This document shows, in pieces, positions 27,208-35,406 of a stretch of DNA of 64,000 nucleotides. This stretch comes from Glaciimonas sp. (GTDB taxonomy: Bacteria > Pseudomonadota > Gammaproteobacteria > Burkholderiales > Burkholderiaceae_D): the NCBI GenBank assembly GCA_012927585.1, contig JABBOY010000023.1:62001-126000 (forward strand), read 5' to 3'. A program made the position numbers and the translations under genes. Under the pieces are notes generated by a model, which saw nothing but the letters and a program-made list of their open reading frames with translations, did not search any database and was not told the DNA's origin. Numbering within the stretch: position 1 is the first letter of the stretch; every line of letters starts with the position of its first letter.

Positions 27208-28110
27208 ATGGACCAACTGACCACACTGCTGAGCCACTTCTCACTACATGCCGGGGTTTTCTACACCGGCAACATCTGCGGCATCCACGACTTCCAGCAG
27301 GACTCATTGCGGGGCCATCTTCACTTGATTCGGCACGGGTCGGTGCAGGTGACCGGAGCGCAACAAGACGTTTTAAACATCACCCAGCCGACTATCCTGT
27401 TCCTGCCGCGGCCGCAGACGCACCGTTTGATTGCAGAGGGTCGAACGGGCTCTGATGTGGTCTGCGGCACGGTTCAGTTTGGGGGCGGAGGACACAATCC
27501 CATTACCGACTCGCTGCCGGACGTCATATTGGTAACGCTGGCTGTACTGCCCGGCGTGGAAGCACTGATGGGTCTGATGTTCGACGAGGCATTTTCCGAG
27601 CAGTCCGGTCGCCAGGCGGTGCTGGATCGCTTGTGCGAAGTGCTGATGATTCGATTGCTGCGCTACTGCATCGATCAGGGTCTGACGCAAGGTGGCACCT
27701 TGGCCGGGCTAGCCGACCACCGCCTAGCCAAAGCGCTACTAGCCATCCACGAAGATTCCGCCCGTGCCTGGACGCTGTCGGACATGGCGACTCTGGCGGG
27801 CATGTCGCGCGCACGCTTTGCGGTCCACTTCCGGGAAATCACGGGCGAAACCCCGGCCGACTACCTGGCCTCCTGGCGGCTCATGCATGCGCAGCGCTTG
27901 TTGAAACAAGGCTTACAACTCAAACACGTTGCCTACGATGTCGGCTACGGTAGCGCCAGCGCATTGACCCGGGCCTTTGTCCGAAAGCTGGGTTACTCTC
28001 CTGCCGAATGGCGCAAGGCGCAACAGGAAGTGCGTCGATCATCGCAGGCTGAGACGCCGGGATATCAGAACGAGACGCACGGTTCACTGCTGAAAGCGGA
28101 TGCCGATTAG
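27208..28110 (+). CDS. AraC-family transcriptional regulator (cupin_6 type)
   Basis: A 300-residue regulator. The N-terminal 180 residues match the cupin_6 effector domain (LHLIRHGSVQV, PTILFLPRPQTHRL), and the C-terminal 100 have two helix-turn-helix motifs (WTLSDMATLAGMSRARFAVHFRE and HVAYDVGYGSASALTRAFVRKLG, split here by function). Members often control oxidoreductases or AhpD-like proteins nearby; here two CMD-family genes follow on the same strand. ATG 27208 is favoured because the family domain begins at once; the frame extends upstream to 27112. The 240-base upstream gap is AT-rich. Confidence 0.9.
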   Translation: MDQLTTLLSHFSLHAGVFYTGNICGIHDFQQDSLRGHLHLIRHGSVQVTGAQQDVLNITQPTILFLPRPQTHRLIAEGRTGSDVVCGTVQFGGGGHNPITDSLPDVILVTLAVLPGVEALMGLMFDEAFSEQSGRQAVLDRLCEVLMIRLLRYCIDQGLTQGGTLAGLADHRLAKALLAIHEDSARAWTLSDMATLAGMSRARFAVHFREITGETPADYLASWRLMHAQRLLKQGLQLKHVAYDVGYGSASALTRAFVRKLGYSPAEWRKAQQEVRRSSQAETPGYQNETHGSLLKADAD

Positions 28111-28188
28111 GATGAAGCATCGCACACCGAAACCGTGAGAAACCTCTTCCGGTCAACAGTTTGTGCGGGCTTTTCAGGAGAAACAATC

Positions 28189-28755
28189 ATGTCCAAAACC
28201 ATCATTCACAATATTCCCCCGGTCGACCATGCCAGCGCAACCGGCGCCCAAAAAGAAGTTCTCGACAAGGCACTCAAATCACTCGGCTTCATCCCCAACA
28301 TGTACGCCAACATGGCCAATGCGCCCGGCATGCTCAGCACCTATCTGCACGGCTACGATTTGTTTCGCAAAGAATCCGGCTTCAGCTCCGCCGAGCAGGA
28401 AGTGGTGTTTCTTGTCGTCAGTCAATACAACGGCTGCAATTACTGCACGGCAGCGCATAGCATGCTTGCCGACAAGATGTCGGGGGTGCCGAAAGACGTC
28501 TTGCAGGCAATTCGCACGCGGCAGCCGATTCCAGACGCAAAACTGGCAGCCCTGGCTGCAATGGCGGTAGAAATGGTCGCCAAACATGGACAGCCGAACC
28601 ATGCGATAGTCAAGGCTTTCCTGGACGCTGGATACCGGGAACGCGACCTGCTCTACATCGTGCTGGCCACAGCGGTCAAAGTTCTGAGCAACTACAGTAA
28701 CCAGGCTTTCGGCACCTCGGTTGACGAAAAGTTTGCAGCCTACAAGGTAGACTAA
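28189..28755 (+). CDS. Carboxymuconolactone decarboxylase-family protein (AhpD-like)
   Basis: A 188-residue all-helical protein. The redox-type motif CNYCTAAH (Cys-x2-Cys-x3-His) near residue 84 is the AhpD signature, suggesting peroxidase-associated disulfide chemistry rather than lactone decarboxylation. N-terminal HxxPPVDHASATG and GFIPNMYANMANAP segments are typical of the peroxidase-related subgroup. CAGGAG lies eight bases before ATG 28189. It follows the AraC gene by 78 bases and precedes a shorter paralogue, and the regulator probably controls both. Confidence 0.9.
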   Translation: MSKTIIHNIPPVDHASATGAQKEVLDKALKSLGFIPNMYANMANAPGMLSTYLHGYDLFRKESGFSSAEQEVVFLVVSQYNGCNYCTAAHSMLADKMSGVPKDVLQAIRTRQPIPDAKLAALAAMAVEMVAKHGQPNHAIVKAFLDAGYRERDLLYIVLATAVKVLSNYSNQAFGTSVDEKFAAYKVD

Positions 28756-28990
28756 TCGCGCAGCCGGTGACACCGATTTGTGTTCCCGATAACTTTGAGT
28801 GGATCATGGGCAGCGCCGATAGCCAATTTTTTTCTTGGCTGCCGCGCGTATTGCCTTTAGCCATTTTGGCGATTTACGCCACCCATTCGGCTTGCAGCGC
28901 GATGCTTTCCAATAAATCTTCGCAGTTGACCGGGGTGCTTCTGCCGGCGGCCACTATCGTACTGTAGGAGATCCACGCCATGGAGAATCA

Positions 28991-29389
28991 ATGACCACCG
29001 TTACCCTTATTGATGAACAAAATGCGACTGGCGAGGTCGCACAGGTCTATGCGGAAATACGCAGTATTTTTGGACTATCTTTCGTACCCAACATGTTCAA
29101 GGTCATGGCCCACAACCCGTCCTACCTGAAGGCCAGCTGGGAACGTGTGAAAGTGGTCATGGGGCCGGGCCTGATTGACCGCAAGACCAAGGAGATGATT
29201 GCCGTGGCGGTTTCGGCCGTCAATGGCTGCGACTACTGCGTTAGTGCGCATACTGCCGCCCTCAAGGGTATGGGCTGCGGGGATGCGGAGCTGGTTGAAT
29301 TGATGTCCGTAGTGGATTTGTTCAGCGGTTTCAACAAGCTCTTGGAGGGGCTGCAAGTCACGCCGGATCTGGGAGTCTCTGCATTATGA
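28991..29389 (+). CDS. Carboxymuconolactone decarboxylase-family protein (AhpD-like)
   Basis: A 132-residue single-domain member of the same family as the upstream gene, with the motif CDYCVSAH near residue 79 and the segment FVPNMFKVMAHNPSYL. It is shorter and lacks the N-terminal arm of its neighbour, so the pair are probably divergent paralogues. Its stop overlaps the start of the dalogenase pseudogene by four bases, showing that the dehalogenase was once co-translated with it. Activity is expected to be reduction of peroxides or reactive carbonyls, not proven. Confidence 0.9.
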   Translation: MTTVTLIDEQNATGEVAQVYAEIRSIFGLSFVPNMFKVMAHNPSYLKASWERVKVVMGPGLIDRKTKEMIAVAVSAVNGCDYCVSAHTAALKGMGCGDAELVELMSVVDLFSGFNKLLEGLQVTPDLGVSAL

Positions 29390-29992
29390 CTGCTCAAACA
29401 ATGACCGGCATTGAAGTCTGCGTATTCGCACGTTCTTCGATGTCAGCGGCGTGGCCCGCGGAGCCAGGGATGCCCTTGGCGACCAATCCAATGGCAAACA
29501 CTATCGATTTGTGGCGTACCAAACAGCTTCAATACACGTGGTTGCGCGGCCTCGCCGGACACCATGCTGACTTTTGGCAGGTCACCGGCGATGCGCTGGA
29601 TTTCGCCATGACGACGCTTGAAGGCGGGCGACATGAAGCGCGCCATTCTGTCCAACGGCACACCGAAAATGCTGGCATCGGCGGTACATAACGCTGGTAT
29701 TGACGATTTGTTCGATGCCGTTCTGTCGGTGGAGGAGGTGGGCGTCTACAAGCCGCACCCTTCGGTATATCGGCTTGCCACCGAGCGCCTCCAGCTTCCG
29801 CCGGAGAAAATATGCTTTCTATCTTCCAATAACTGGGACGTTTTTTCAGCCAAGATTTTTGGTTTTCCGGTGTTATGGTGTAACCGCTTTGGTCAGGCAC
29901 TGGAACGCATCCCCGCAACACCAGACGATGAAATTGCAGACCTTTCTGGGTTGCCTGGATTACTGAAGATTAATGCTCCATCGCCTCACTGA
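29386..29992 (+). pseudogene. Haloacid dehalogenase type II, multiply frameshifted and internally deleted
   Basis: Pieces of one HAD-type 2-haloacid dehalogenase occur in three frames. The start GIEVCVF is followed at about 29428-29433 by what looks like a 10-base loss, removing the nucleophile motif DxYGT. The frame FDVSGVARGARDALGDQ then runs to about 29500, where a second indel restores LWRTKQLQYTWLRGLAG and FWQVTGDALDFAM. At about 29618 the sequence jumps into another frame at LKAGDMKRAILSNGTP, skipping roughly 40 residues of the cap domain, and continues intact (SVEEVGVYKPHP, FLSSNNWD, NRFGQ) to 29992. Without the catalytic Asp no activity is possible. The ATG overlaps the upstream AhpD-like stop. 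Confidence 0.88.
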
Positions 29993-30159
29993 ACCGAATA
30001 CTTCATTCAACCTTGGCGTAGTGACGTCAGGTCAGTTCGGTTTGGAGCTCCTGCGACAGTTATGGGTGTTGCTGCACAGGTAAAAATTGACGATTTTTTC
30101 GCGTTGTCAGATAGATTAGCTGATTGAAGTCAACTTGGGGACGCCGCTATTTACTGTGG

Positions 30160-30945
30160 TTAGGAAGATTGCGTTGCTTCTGCCAAGGGCGCATCCATCC
30201 AGTGCAGCACGTTGAAATCGAAGCCGGCAGCAAGGGTTGGTTTAATGATCTGAAAGTAGGGCGAGACATCGAAATCACGCGGCGCAAACAGACTGTGGTG
30301 GCGCACCCGCAGGATTTCCTCGATACAGGCCGGACAATCCGGGCGGTCGGCGTTGCGGGTGTCGGTGATCGGTAAGATCGGATAACGAATCGATTGAAAT
30401 GCCTGCGCAATCAGCGTGGAGCAGATGGCACGGGTCGGATCGCCGCTACCCAGCGCCAGCATGCGGCGACGAAACCGGAGCGGAACAGGCGGGGTCGGCA
30501 GCAGATAGCGTGCCAGATCAAGGACGTTACGCAGATCGTACTGGTTGCCGATACGTGCTATGGCGAACGCTGTCAATTTCCGGCAATCCGACTCAAGCAA
30601 GCCTACTGGGCGGCAAATGCGGGTATGCGAACCGACGAATGCGTCAATGCCGACGCTGCGTATCCCGTCCGTAATATCTGCCTCGATAAAGCAGTGATCG
30701 GGATTGCCGCCCGCATCAACCAGGTGGGTGCCAACATAGAGCGCAGCATGTGACCAGGTAGACTGGGTTAGATACTTGATTGCGGTACTGACACGGCTGT
30801 TGCCCTCGACTAACAGTACGTCACACGGTTCAAGGCACGCGAGCAAACGATCCGGTGCGGTTACCGATCCGGTGCTATGAACATGCGTGGTTCGGGTAAG
30901 AAACCGTGCCAGACGTCTCCCCAACCAGCCGAGTGCTAATCCCAT
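30160..30945 (-). CDS. YiiX/YebB-like NlpC/P60 (C92) cysteine peptidase family protein
   Basis: A 261-residue papain-fold protein. The permuted NlpC/P60 catalytic residues are visible: His66 in WSHAALYVG and Cys175 in RAICSTLIAQAF, with Glu88 (CFIEAD) as the likely third residue. The N-terminus has a weak hydrophobic stretch and Arg-rich segment but no clear signal peptide, so location is uncertain. Related proteins are annotated as lipo-like or amidase-type hydrolases. It is the last gene of the minus-strand bufferin operon, 39 bases after the DoxX gene. A role in processing the peptide or a lipid is inference only. Confidence 0.82.
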   Translation of the reverse strand: MGLALGWLGRRLARFLTRTTHVHSTGSVTAPDRLLACLEPCDVLLVEGNSRVSTAIKYLTQSTWSHAALYVGTHLVDAGGNPDHCFIEADITDGIRSVGIDAFVGSHTRICRPVGLLESDCRKLTAFAIARIGNQYDLRNVLDLARYLLPTPPVPLRFRRRMLALGSGDPTRAICSTLIAQAFQSIRYPILPITDTRNADRPDCPACIEEILRVRHHSLFAPRDFDVSPYFQIIKPTLAAGFDFNVLHWMDAPLAEATQSS

Positions 30946-30984
30946 CGCAAAGTTCCTCGCACTGTGGCGTTACAAGGGTTCATG

Positions 30985-31485
30985 TTAGCGGCGTGCAAGC
31001 CAGTGATCCAGAGAAATCTTACCGGGCCCCTTGGCGATTAGATACAACAATATGGTCGCCCAGACGCCGTGCGTCGGGTAGGCATCAGGATAAACGAAAA
31101 TTTCTATGACCATCGTCATGCCGAGCAAGGCCAGTGCGGAAAAACGCGTCGCCAGACCAAGCAGGATCAAGATCGGAAAAAAATGCTCGGCGAAAGCGGC
31201 CATCGGTGCAGCCAGTTCCGGCGGGACCAGTGGCAGGCGGTACTCGCTCTTGAACAAGTCTATGGCCGAATCGGATAAATGTGGCCAGCCGAAGTGGAAC
31301 TCGCCGTTGACCAGATCGATGGATAGCCCCTGAATTTTGGTCTGACCCGACTTCCAGAACACGGCAGCAATTGAAAATCGACCGACTGCCGCGATCAGGG
31401 AGTCCGGGATGCGTCCGAAGATCGCGACCAGCCATTGTATTAACTTGAACACTTTCGCTGTACTCATGACGGTGGCGTTCGCCAC
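30985..31485 (-). CDS. DoxX-family membrane protein (BufD-like)
   Basis: A 166-residue four-helix membrane protein of the DoxX family: membrane segments near 25-45, 85-105, 110-125 and 135-150, with the typical FWKSGQTKIQGL, FFPILILLGLATRFSAL and THGVWATILLYLIA segments. DoxX proteins are regular companions of MNIO/bufferin operons and are suggested to serve in quinone-linked redox or maturation, though the role is unproven. It starts with GTG 31485 or ATG 31467; neither has a strong ribosome site. It lies 14 bases after bufC. Confidence 0.87.
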   Translation of the reverse strand: MANATVMSTAKVFKLIQWLVAIFGRIPDSLIAAVGRFSIAAVFWKSGQTKIQGLSIDLVNGEFHFGWPHLSDSAIDLFKSEYRLPLVPPELAAPMAAFAEHFFPILILLGLATRFSALALLGMTMVIEIFVYPDAYPTHGVWATILLYLIAKGPGKISLDHWLARR

Positions 31486-31499
31486 GTTATAGTTGGAAT

Positions 31500-32276
31500 T
31501 TATGGATGCACCTTCCTTGATGTTTTTATGGATGAGATGGCGTGCGTTCGGACGAGCAGGCCCAGGATGCTGATGAGGTCGAAGCCCGGATGTGCATGGC
31601 TTGCCTGTTCAACGGCGCTACCCAGGCTCGCCCCCTGCAACAGATGGGCAACAAAGTCACTGGTGTCAACGTTCAGCGAAATTACTTCAACATCGAGATG
31701 GGGCCGGATGACCAGCGCATTTTCGGGGATGTAGGGATCGACAGTTGAAATATCGGCGATGCCTTGATGTGCCGCCCATAGCGATGCCACGGCGTACCGC
31801 GACTGCATGAGTCCGATTGACGGATGGAAGCCGATCCGCAAATCCGACAGCCCATCCGTGTCCGCTAAGGCGAAAACAATCGCGGACGCAGGAAATTCGT
31901 CCGCATCGAGCGCGTGAAATGCACGCACCCGTAACATTTCGAGTTGGGCCACATCGGCCAGATAAGGCACAGATGCCGCCGGCGGAAAGTGCTCGATGAA
32001 GGCCGGAAACGATTCGCCATAAAAAGCGAGTACACGCGAGCGAGGCGGCTCTTTTCTTACGAACAGCAGCGCCATTGCGCGAAAAAACTTTTCCCCGACC
32101 AATTCCTGGGCCACCGGATAGGTGTCCGCGAGGGCGTCGATGAGTGAGGCGACTATATTGTTGCGATACACTGCAAAACGGGCCGCTGGATCGGAACCAT
32201 TCCAGATTGTGAGTCCTGCGGGAGGCGGCAGTTCGGAATCGAGCAGGGCCGCAAAGAATTCCAGTTGCCCGCTCAT
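31500..32276 (-). CDS. bufC: HvfC/BufC-family protein (DUF2063 N-terminal domain)
   Basis: A 258-residue protein with the DUF2063 domain over residues 1-100: [44 protein letters not shown] and [17 protein letters not shown] are hallmark segments. In other MNIO systems the partner of this family binds the maturase and presents the precursor peptide, like a RiPP recognition element. Its ATG overlaps the stop of the MNIO gene by four bases, so the two are produced together. The C-terminal 150 residues are less conserved and end in a hydrophilic tail. Confidence 0.92.
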   Translation of the reverse strand: MSGQLEFFAALLDSELPPPAGLTIWNGSDPAARFAVYRNNIVASLIDALADTYPVAQELVGEKFFRAMALLFVRKEPPRSRVLAFYGESFPAFIEHFPPAASVPYLADVAQLEMLRVRAFHALDADEFPASAIVFALADTDGLSDLRIGFHPSIGLMQSRYAVASLWAAHQGIADISTVDPYIPENALVIRPHLDVEVISLNVDTSDFVAHLLQGASLGSAVEQASHAHPGFDLISILGLLVRTHAISSIKTSRKVHP

Positions 32277-33193
32277 GCTCCAACCTCCTGATCCCGTCTC
32301 TTCTGATCGGCGGTGCGCAGCAGGCGCTCAGCCTGCTGCGTCTCCGCGAACAGCACATCGAAAGCCGGAATGTCGTTGTCGCGTTCGAGCAGCGTGGCGA
32401 TCGGGCCGGCGCGATCAAGCGTGTATTCGTACAGATCCCAGACCGCCTGCGCGACCGGCGCGCTGTGGCTGTCGATTAGTAACGGGTCGCCATTGTCATC
32501 GTGTTCCCGCGCAAATCCAGCCAGGTGGATCTCGCCCACCGCGTTGAGCGGCAGGGCGCGAATGGTGGCATACGGATCGCAGTTATGGTTGATGCACGAC
32601 ACATAGACGTTGTTTATATCGAGCAGCAAACCGCAGCCGGTACGACGCAGTATCTCACCGATGAATTCGGTTTCCGCCATCGAGGATGCGACGAACTCGA
32701 CATAGGTCGCCGGGTTTTCCAACAGCATCCGACGTTTCAGATGCGCTTGAACCTGGTCGATGTGGTCGCAGACGCGTTGCAGCGTCTGTCGATTGTAGGG
32801 CACCGGCAGCAAGTCGTTCAGAAACACGTCGCCATGACTCGCCCAGGCCAGATGCTCCGAAAACGATTGCGGCGCATAGCGTTTGATCAATGCAGCCAGT
32901 TTGTCGAGGTGAACGCGGTCAAGCGGGGTTTCGCCGCCTATCGACAAGCCAACGCCGTGGATGGATAGCTGGTAGTGCTCCCGGATACGAGTCAGGTAGC
33001 GGTGAAAGGGGCCGCCGTCAACCATATAATTCTCGGCATGGATCTCAAAAAATCCCAGTTCGGGCCTAGTCCCGACGATCTGCCGGAAGTGCTCAGGTTT
33101 TAGCCCGGCGCCGGCGCGGGGAGGCAAGTTGGTTTCCCGAGCATAAGCGGAAATGCCGCAGCGTTGCAGCACTGGGGAGAGAGTTTTCGGCAT
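32273..33193 (-). CDS. bufB: MNIO-family (DUF692) bufferin maturase, HvfB/BufB-like
   Basis: A 306-residue TIM-barrel enzyme of the multinuclear non-heme iron oxidative family. Family metal-ligand motifs are all present: [59 protein letters not shown] and IDSHSAPV. Characterised relatives convert Cys residues of precursor peptides to thiooxazole or oxazolone-type heterocycles; BufB homologues act on bufferins that bind copper. ATG 33193 begins MPKTLSPVL; the longer open frame to 33454 overlaps the precursor gene and is not used. It starts 31 bases after the precursor stop and overlaps bufC. Confidence 0.95.
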   Translation of the reverse strand: MPKTLSPVLQRCGISAYARETNLPPRAGAGLKPEHFRQIVGTRPELGFFEIHAENYMVDGGPFHRYLTRIREHYQLSIHGVGLSIGGETPLDRVHLDKLAALIKRYAPQSFSEHLAWASHGDVFLNDLLPVPYNRQTLQRVCDHIDQVQAHLKRRMLLENPATYVEFVASSMAETEFIGEILRRTGCGLLLDINNVYVSCINHNCDPYATIRALPLNAVGEIHLAGFAREHDDNGDPLLIDSHSAPVAQAVWDLYEYTLDRAGPIATLLERDNDIPAFDVLFAETQQAERLLRTADQKRRDQEVGA

Positions 33194-33224
33194 GAAAGGC
33201 GCTCCGCTAAGTTGATGTTGACGA

Positions 33225-33545
33225 TCAGGCTTTCTTTTCTTTGAACTCGCTAAGCTGGCCGTAGCCGGTTGGGGAAGTCGTGGATGCGGTCTTTTCGCAA
33301 GTGCCTGCAGGAACCATCTTCCATGCGTTACTCTGATCATTAATCTTCGAGGTGCCGGCGCAGGTGGTACCTGCCCCCGCCTTGCAGTCGTTCTTCCCCT
33401 TGAGGGCGACGCCGAAGCATTTTTGCTGGTCGGCCATCTTTTCGCCGGCGGCAATTGCGGGCGCCGAGGAAACCGTGAGCGCCGCGCCCAGAGCCAGAGC
33501 GATCGCAGCAGCCGTGGTTTTTTGCGTTATCGTTAATTTGGTCAT
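33225..33545 (-). CDS. bufA: Bufferin-type metallophore precursor (DUF2282/BufA2-like)
   Basis: A 106-residue exported peptide. A Sec-type signal ([22 protein letters not shown]) with cleavage near residue 33 precedes a 73-residue mature part holding four Cys at 43, 54, 62 and 83. Family motifs are [22 protein letters not shown] and VPAGTCEKT, followed by a [11 protein letters not shown] tail. In studied bufferins the two central Cys are converted to thiooxazoles by the MNIO enzyme and the outer pair can form a disulfide; the matured peptide binds copper in the periplasm. AAAGGA lies eight bases before the ATG. It is the first gene of its unit. Confidence 0.93.
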   Translation of the reverse strand: MTKLTITQKTTAAAIALALGAALTVSSAPAIAAGEKMADQQKCFGVALKGKNDCKAGAGTTCAGTSKINDQSNAWKMVPAGTCEKTASTTSPTGYGQLSEFKEKKA

Positions 33546-33655
33546 GGTGAATTTCCTTTGTAGTTGAGTAGGGGCGCTCCAAGGGACGCTCCAAATCGAT
33601 AGGTAACGCGTATACGGTCAGGGTTGAGCGTCTTGGCGAGCCTATTGCGCAGGTA

Positions 33656-33684
33656 GTCGTGCTAGGGGGGCGTCTTCTTACACA
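33656..33684 (-). promoter_or_regulatory. ECF-type promoter candidate upstream of bufA (weak spacing)
   Basis: TGTAAGAA at 33677-33684 (minus strand) is followed by CGAC at 33656-33659. The gap from GTAAGA to CGAC is 18 bases, two longer than at the two sister sites, so the -10 element is uncertain. It lies between the grxC stop and bufA, about 110 bases before the bufA start. Confidence 0.45.
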
Positions 33685-33693
33685 CGAATCAGG

Positions 33694-33951
33694 TTATTGC
33701 GCCAACAGCACATCGAGTCGCCCGGCCCGATCCAACGCGGACAGATCGTCATATCCGCCCACATGCGTCTCACCGACGTAAATTTGTGGCACCGAGCGCC
33801 GCCCGGTGCGGGCAATCATCACTACACGCTCGCCGGGCTCGCGGTCGATGTCGATCATGGTGATTTCTGTGACACCCTTGCGCTGCAATAATTGCTCAGC
33901 GCGTTGGCAAAATGGGCACCATTGAGTGTTGTACATAATAACTTTGGCCAT
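33694..33951 (-). CDS. grxC: Glutaredoxin 3
   Basis: An 85-residue dithiol glutaredoxin that reduces disulfides and glutathione mixed disulfides in the cytoplasm. The active site CPFC is at residues 12-15 (NTQWCPFCQRAE); SVPQIYV, with the cis-proline, and GGYDDLSAL, the glutathione-binding segment, are intact. Length is normal. It lies 148 bases upstream of the bufferin gene on the same strand and has its own TGTAAGAA promoter-like box further upstream, so it may belong to the same stress regulon. A link to copper handling is inferred from position. Confidence 0.94.
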   Translation of the reverse strand: MAKVIMYNTQWCPFCQRAEQLLQRKGVTEITMIDIDREPGERVVMIARTGRRSVPQIYVGETHVGGYDDLSALDRAGRLDVLLAQ

Positions 33952-34098
33952 AGTTTGAATTCCTGAATGTAGAAATGGCCGTCACTTGGTAGTCTGGCCT
34001 TTTGATATGAAATAGAAATGATACGAACGGGTTTGCGAGTTCTGCTCATGCCTCACCGACATTGGAAAGCGCAGTATCGATCAGTGACATAGTCAATA

Positions 34099-34125
34099 GT
34101 CGAAACAGCACTCGGATTTCTTACA
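34099..34125 (-). promoter_or_regulatory. ECF-type promoter candidate upstream of grxC
   Basis: Minus strand: TGTAAGAA at 34118-34125 and CGAC at 34099-34102, i.e. GTAAGA-N16-CGAC. This has the same layout as the + strand box at 34324. It would start a transcript about 140 bases before grxC. No other gene starts in between. Confidence 0.5.
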
Positions 34126-34323
34126 CCGACTCAAGCACACCCCTTCTAGTCGATAGTTATTAAGGCTGCGTCAGCAAGCATCAATCCCATTTTATTGGTG
34201 CGATGCAACCGTTGTTATCATCTACTTCGTCTTGTCCCGCAGTCCGATTCTTACGATTAGCCGTGACGCGGCGTCGTCAGAGTCCGCTCGCATTTGGCGC
34301 TCCATGAAAAAACCGGCCGGGAG

Positions 34324-34350
34324 TGTAAGAATCTGCGCGTTCACTCCGAA
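34324..34350 (+). promoter_or_regulatory. ECF-type promoter candidate upstream of the arsS pseudogene
   Basis: TGTAAGAA at 34324-34331 with CGAA at 34347-34350, i.e. GTAAGA-N16-CGAA, 69 bases before the old arsS ATG. A second, weaker copy follows at 34357 (GTAAGA-N16-TGAA). The layout resembles the GTAACC-N16-CGAA consensus that I recall for Caulobacter SigF, a metal-stress sigma factor; this comparison is from memory. Confidence 0.5.
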
Positions 34351-34418
34351 TGTAGCTGTAAGACTCGGCTCCCAAGTCCTGAATCGGGTAGCCGTCACTG
34401 TAACTATTAAAGACCGTT

Positions 34419-34848
34419 ATGCACGCCACCCTGCCATTGCTTTAGACGACTGCGTTTCTGCACCTGAGTCGCCACCAGCTCACCACTTTGCAGGTCAATC
34501 TCGGCTACCGCTGCAACCAGACCTGCGTGCATTGCCACGTCAATGCCGGGCCCAACCGTACTGAGATGATGGATGGCGAAACCCTGTCCTTGATTCCTTC
34601 GATACTCACGGCGCGTAGTATCAACACGCTGGACCTGACCGGCCGCGCACCGGAACTGCACCAGGGCTTCAGGCCACTGGTGCCGGCGGCGAGCGCCTTG
34701 GGCGTCAAGGTATTCGACCGCTGCAGCCTGACCATCCTGTTCGAGCCGGATCAAGAAAATTTGGTGGAGTTTCTGGCTGAGCACCGGGTCGAAGTGGTTG
34801 CGTCAATGCCCTGTTATTCGCTGGCGAACATGGACAAGCAGCGTGGCG
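34419..34848 (+). pseudogene. arsS: arsS (arsenosugar radical SAM protein), stop codon and 3' deletion
   Basis: The start MHATLPLL is followed by an in-frame TAG at 34443-34445 (codon 9), then the frame continues with the family sequence LTTLQVNLGYRCNQTCVHCHV. The radical-SAM CxxxCxxC cluster and NAGPNRTEMMDGETL are intact. Later there is LTGRAPEL, where the family normally has Gly for the Arg. The homology ends at DKQRG near 34845, where sequence of a TVP38-family gene begins in another frame. About the last third of the protein, including the C-terminal domain, is missing. It would have been a step of arsenosugar biosynthesis. Confidence 0.87.
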
Positions 34849-35406
34849 GTCGGGTTCGCCTTCTTTGCACTGTACGTGGCGGCGACCGCGCTTTCCCTGC
34901 CGGGCGCTGCGGTAATGACGCTCGCGGCAGGCGCCTTGTTTGGCCTGCTGGCAGGCACGGTGATCGTCTCGTTCGCTGCCAGCATCGGCGCCACGCTGGC
35001 TTTTCTGGCCTCCCGTTATCTGTTGCGCGATGCGATCCAAAACCGTTTCGGGGACCGGCTAAAAGCCATTAACGATGGCATGGCGCGTGACGGCGCGTTC
35101 TACCTGTTCACGCTGCGCCTGGTGCCGCTGTTTCCATTTTTTCTCATCAATCTCTTGATGGGGCTAACAAAAATTCGTATCAGAAGCTATTATTGGGTCA
35201 GTCAGGTAGGCATGCTGGCCGGCACGCTGGCGTATGTGAATGCCGGCACCCAGCTGGCGCAATTGCAGAGCCTGTCCGGCATTGTTTCGCCAGGGTTGTT
35301 GATATCGTTCGCACTGCTGGGGGTATTCCCGATGCTATCCAAATGGTTCTTGAAGCTGTTGCAACGTCGTCGCGTGTATGCCAAATGGCAGCGCCCGAAT
35401 CGATAA
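34843..35406 (+). CDS. TVP38/TMEM64-family membrane protein, 5'-truncated
   Basis: A reading frame of about 187 residues has the DedA/TVP38 core: ALSLPGAAVMTLAAGALFG, FLASRYLLRDAIQNRFGDRL, RDGAFYLFTLRLVPLFPFF and YYWVSQVGMLAGTLAYVNAG. Family members normally have a further 50-60 residues with a membrane helix before FALYVAATALS; these are missing because the gene is joined to the arsS remnant. The only starts are GTG 34843 or an upstream TTG 34798, without a ribosome site, so it may be dead. Homologues often sit beside arsS, so a deletion within one operon explains the fusion. Confidence 0.7.
   Translation: MAVGFAFFALYVAATALSLPGAAVMTLAAGALFGLLAGTVIVSFAASIGATLAFLASRYLLRDAIQNRFGDRLKAINDGMARDGAFYLFTLRLVPLFPFFLINLLMGLTKIRIRSYYWVSQVGMLAGTLAYVNAGTQLAQLQSLSGIVSPGLLISFALLGVFPMLSKWFLKLLQRRRVYAKWQRPNR

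Noticed and set aside
28767-28967. 66-residue open frame between the two AhpD-like genes
   Set aside because: Low-quality start, no recognised sequence, overlaps no conserved signal; not supported.
33194-33454. Longer start for the MNIO gene
   Set aside because: It overlaps the precursor gene; the family sequence begins at ATG 33193.
34229-34262. Minus-strand GTAAGAA near 34240 as a fourth ECF box
   Set aside because: The following CGAA is 19 bases after GTAAGA, so it does not fit the 16-base spacing.
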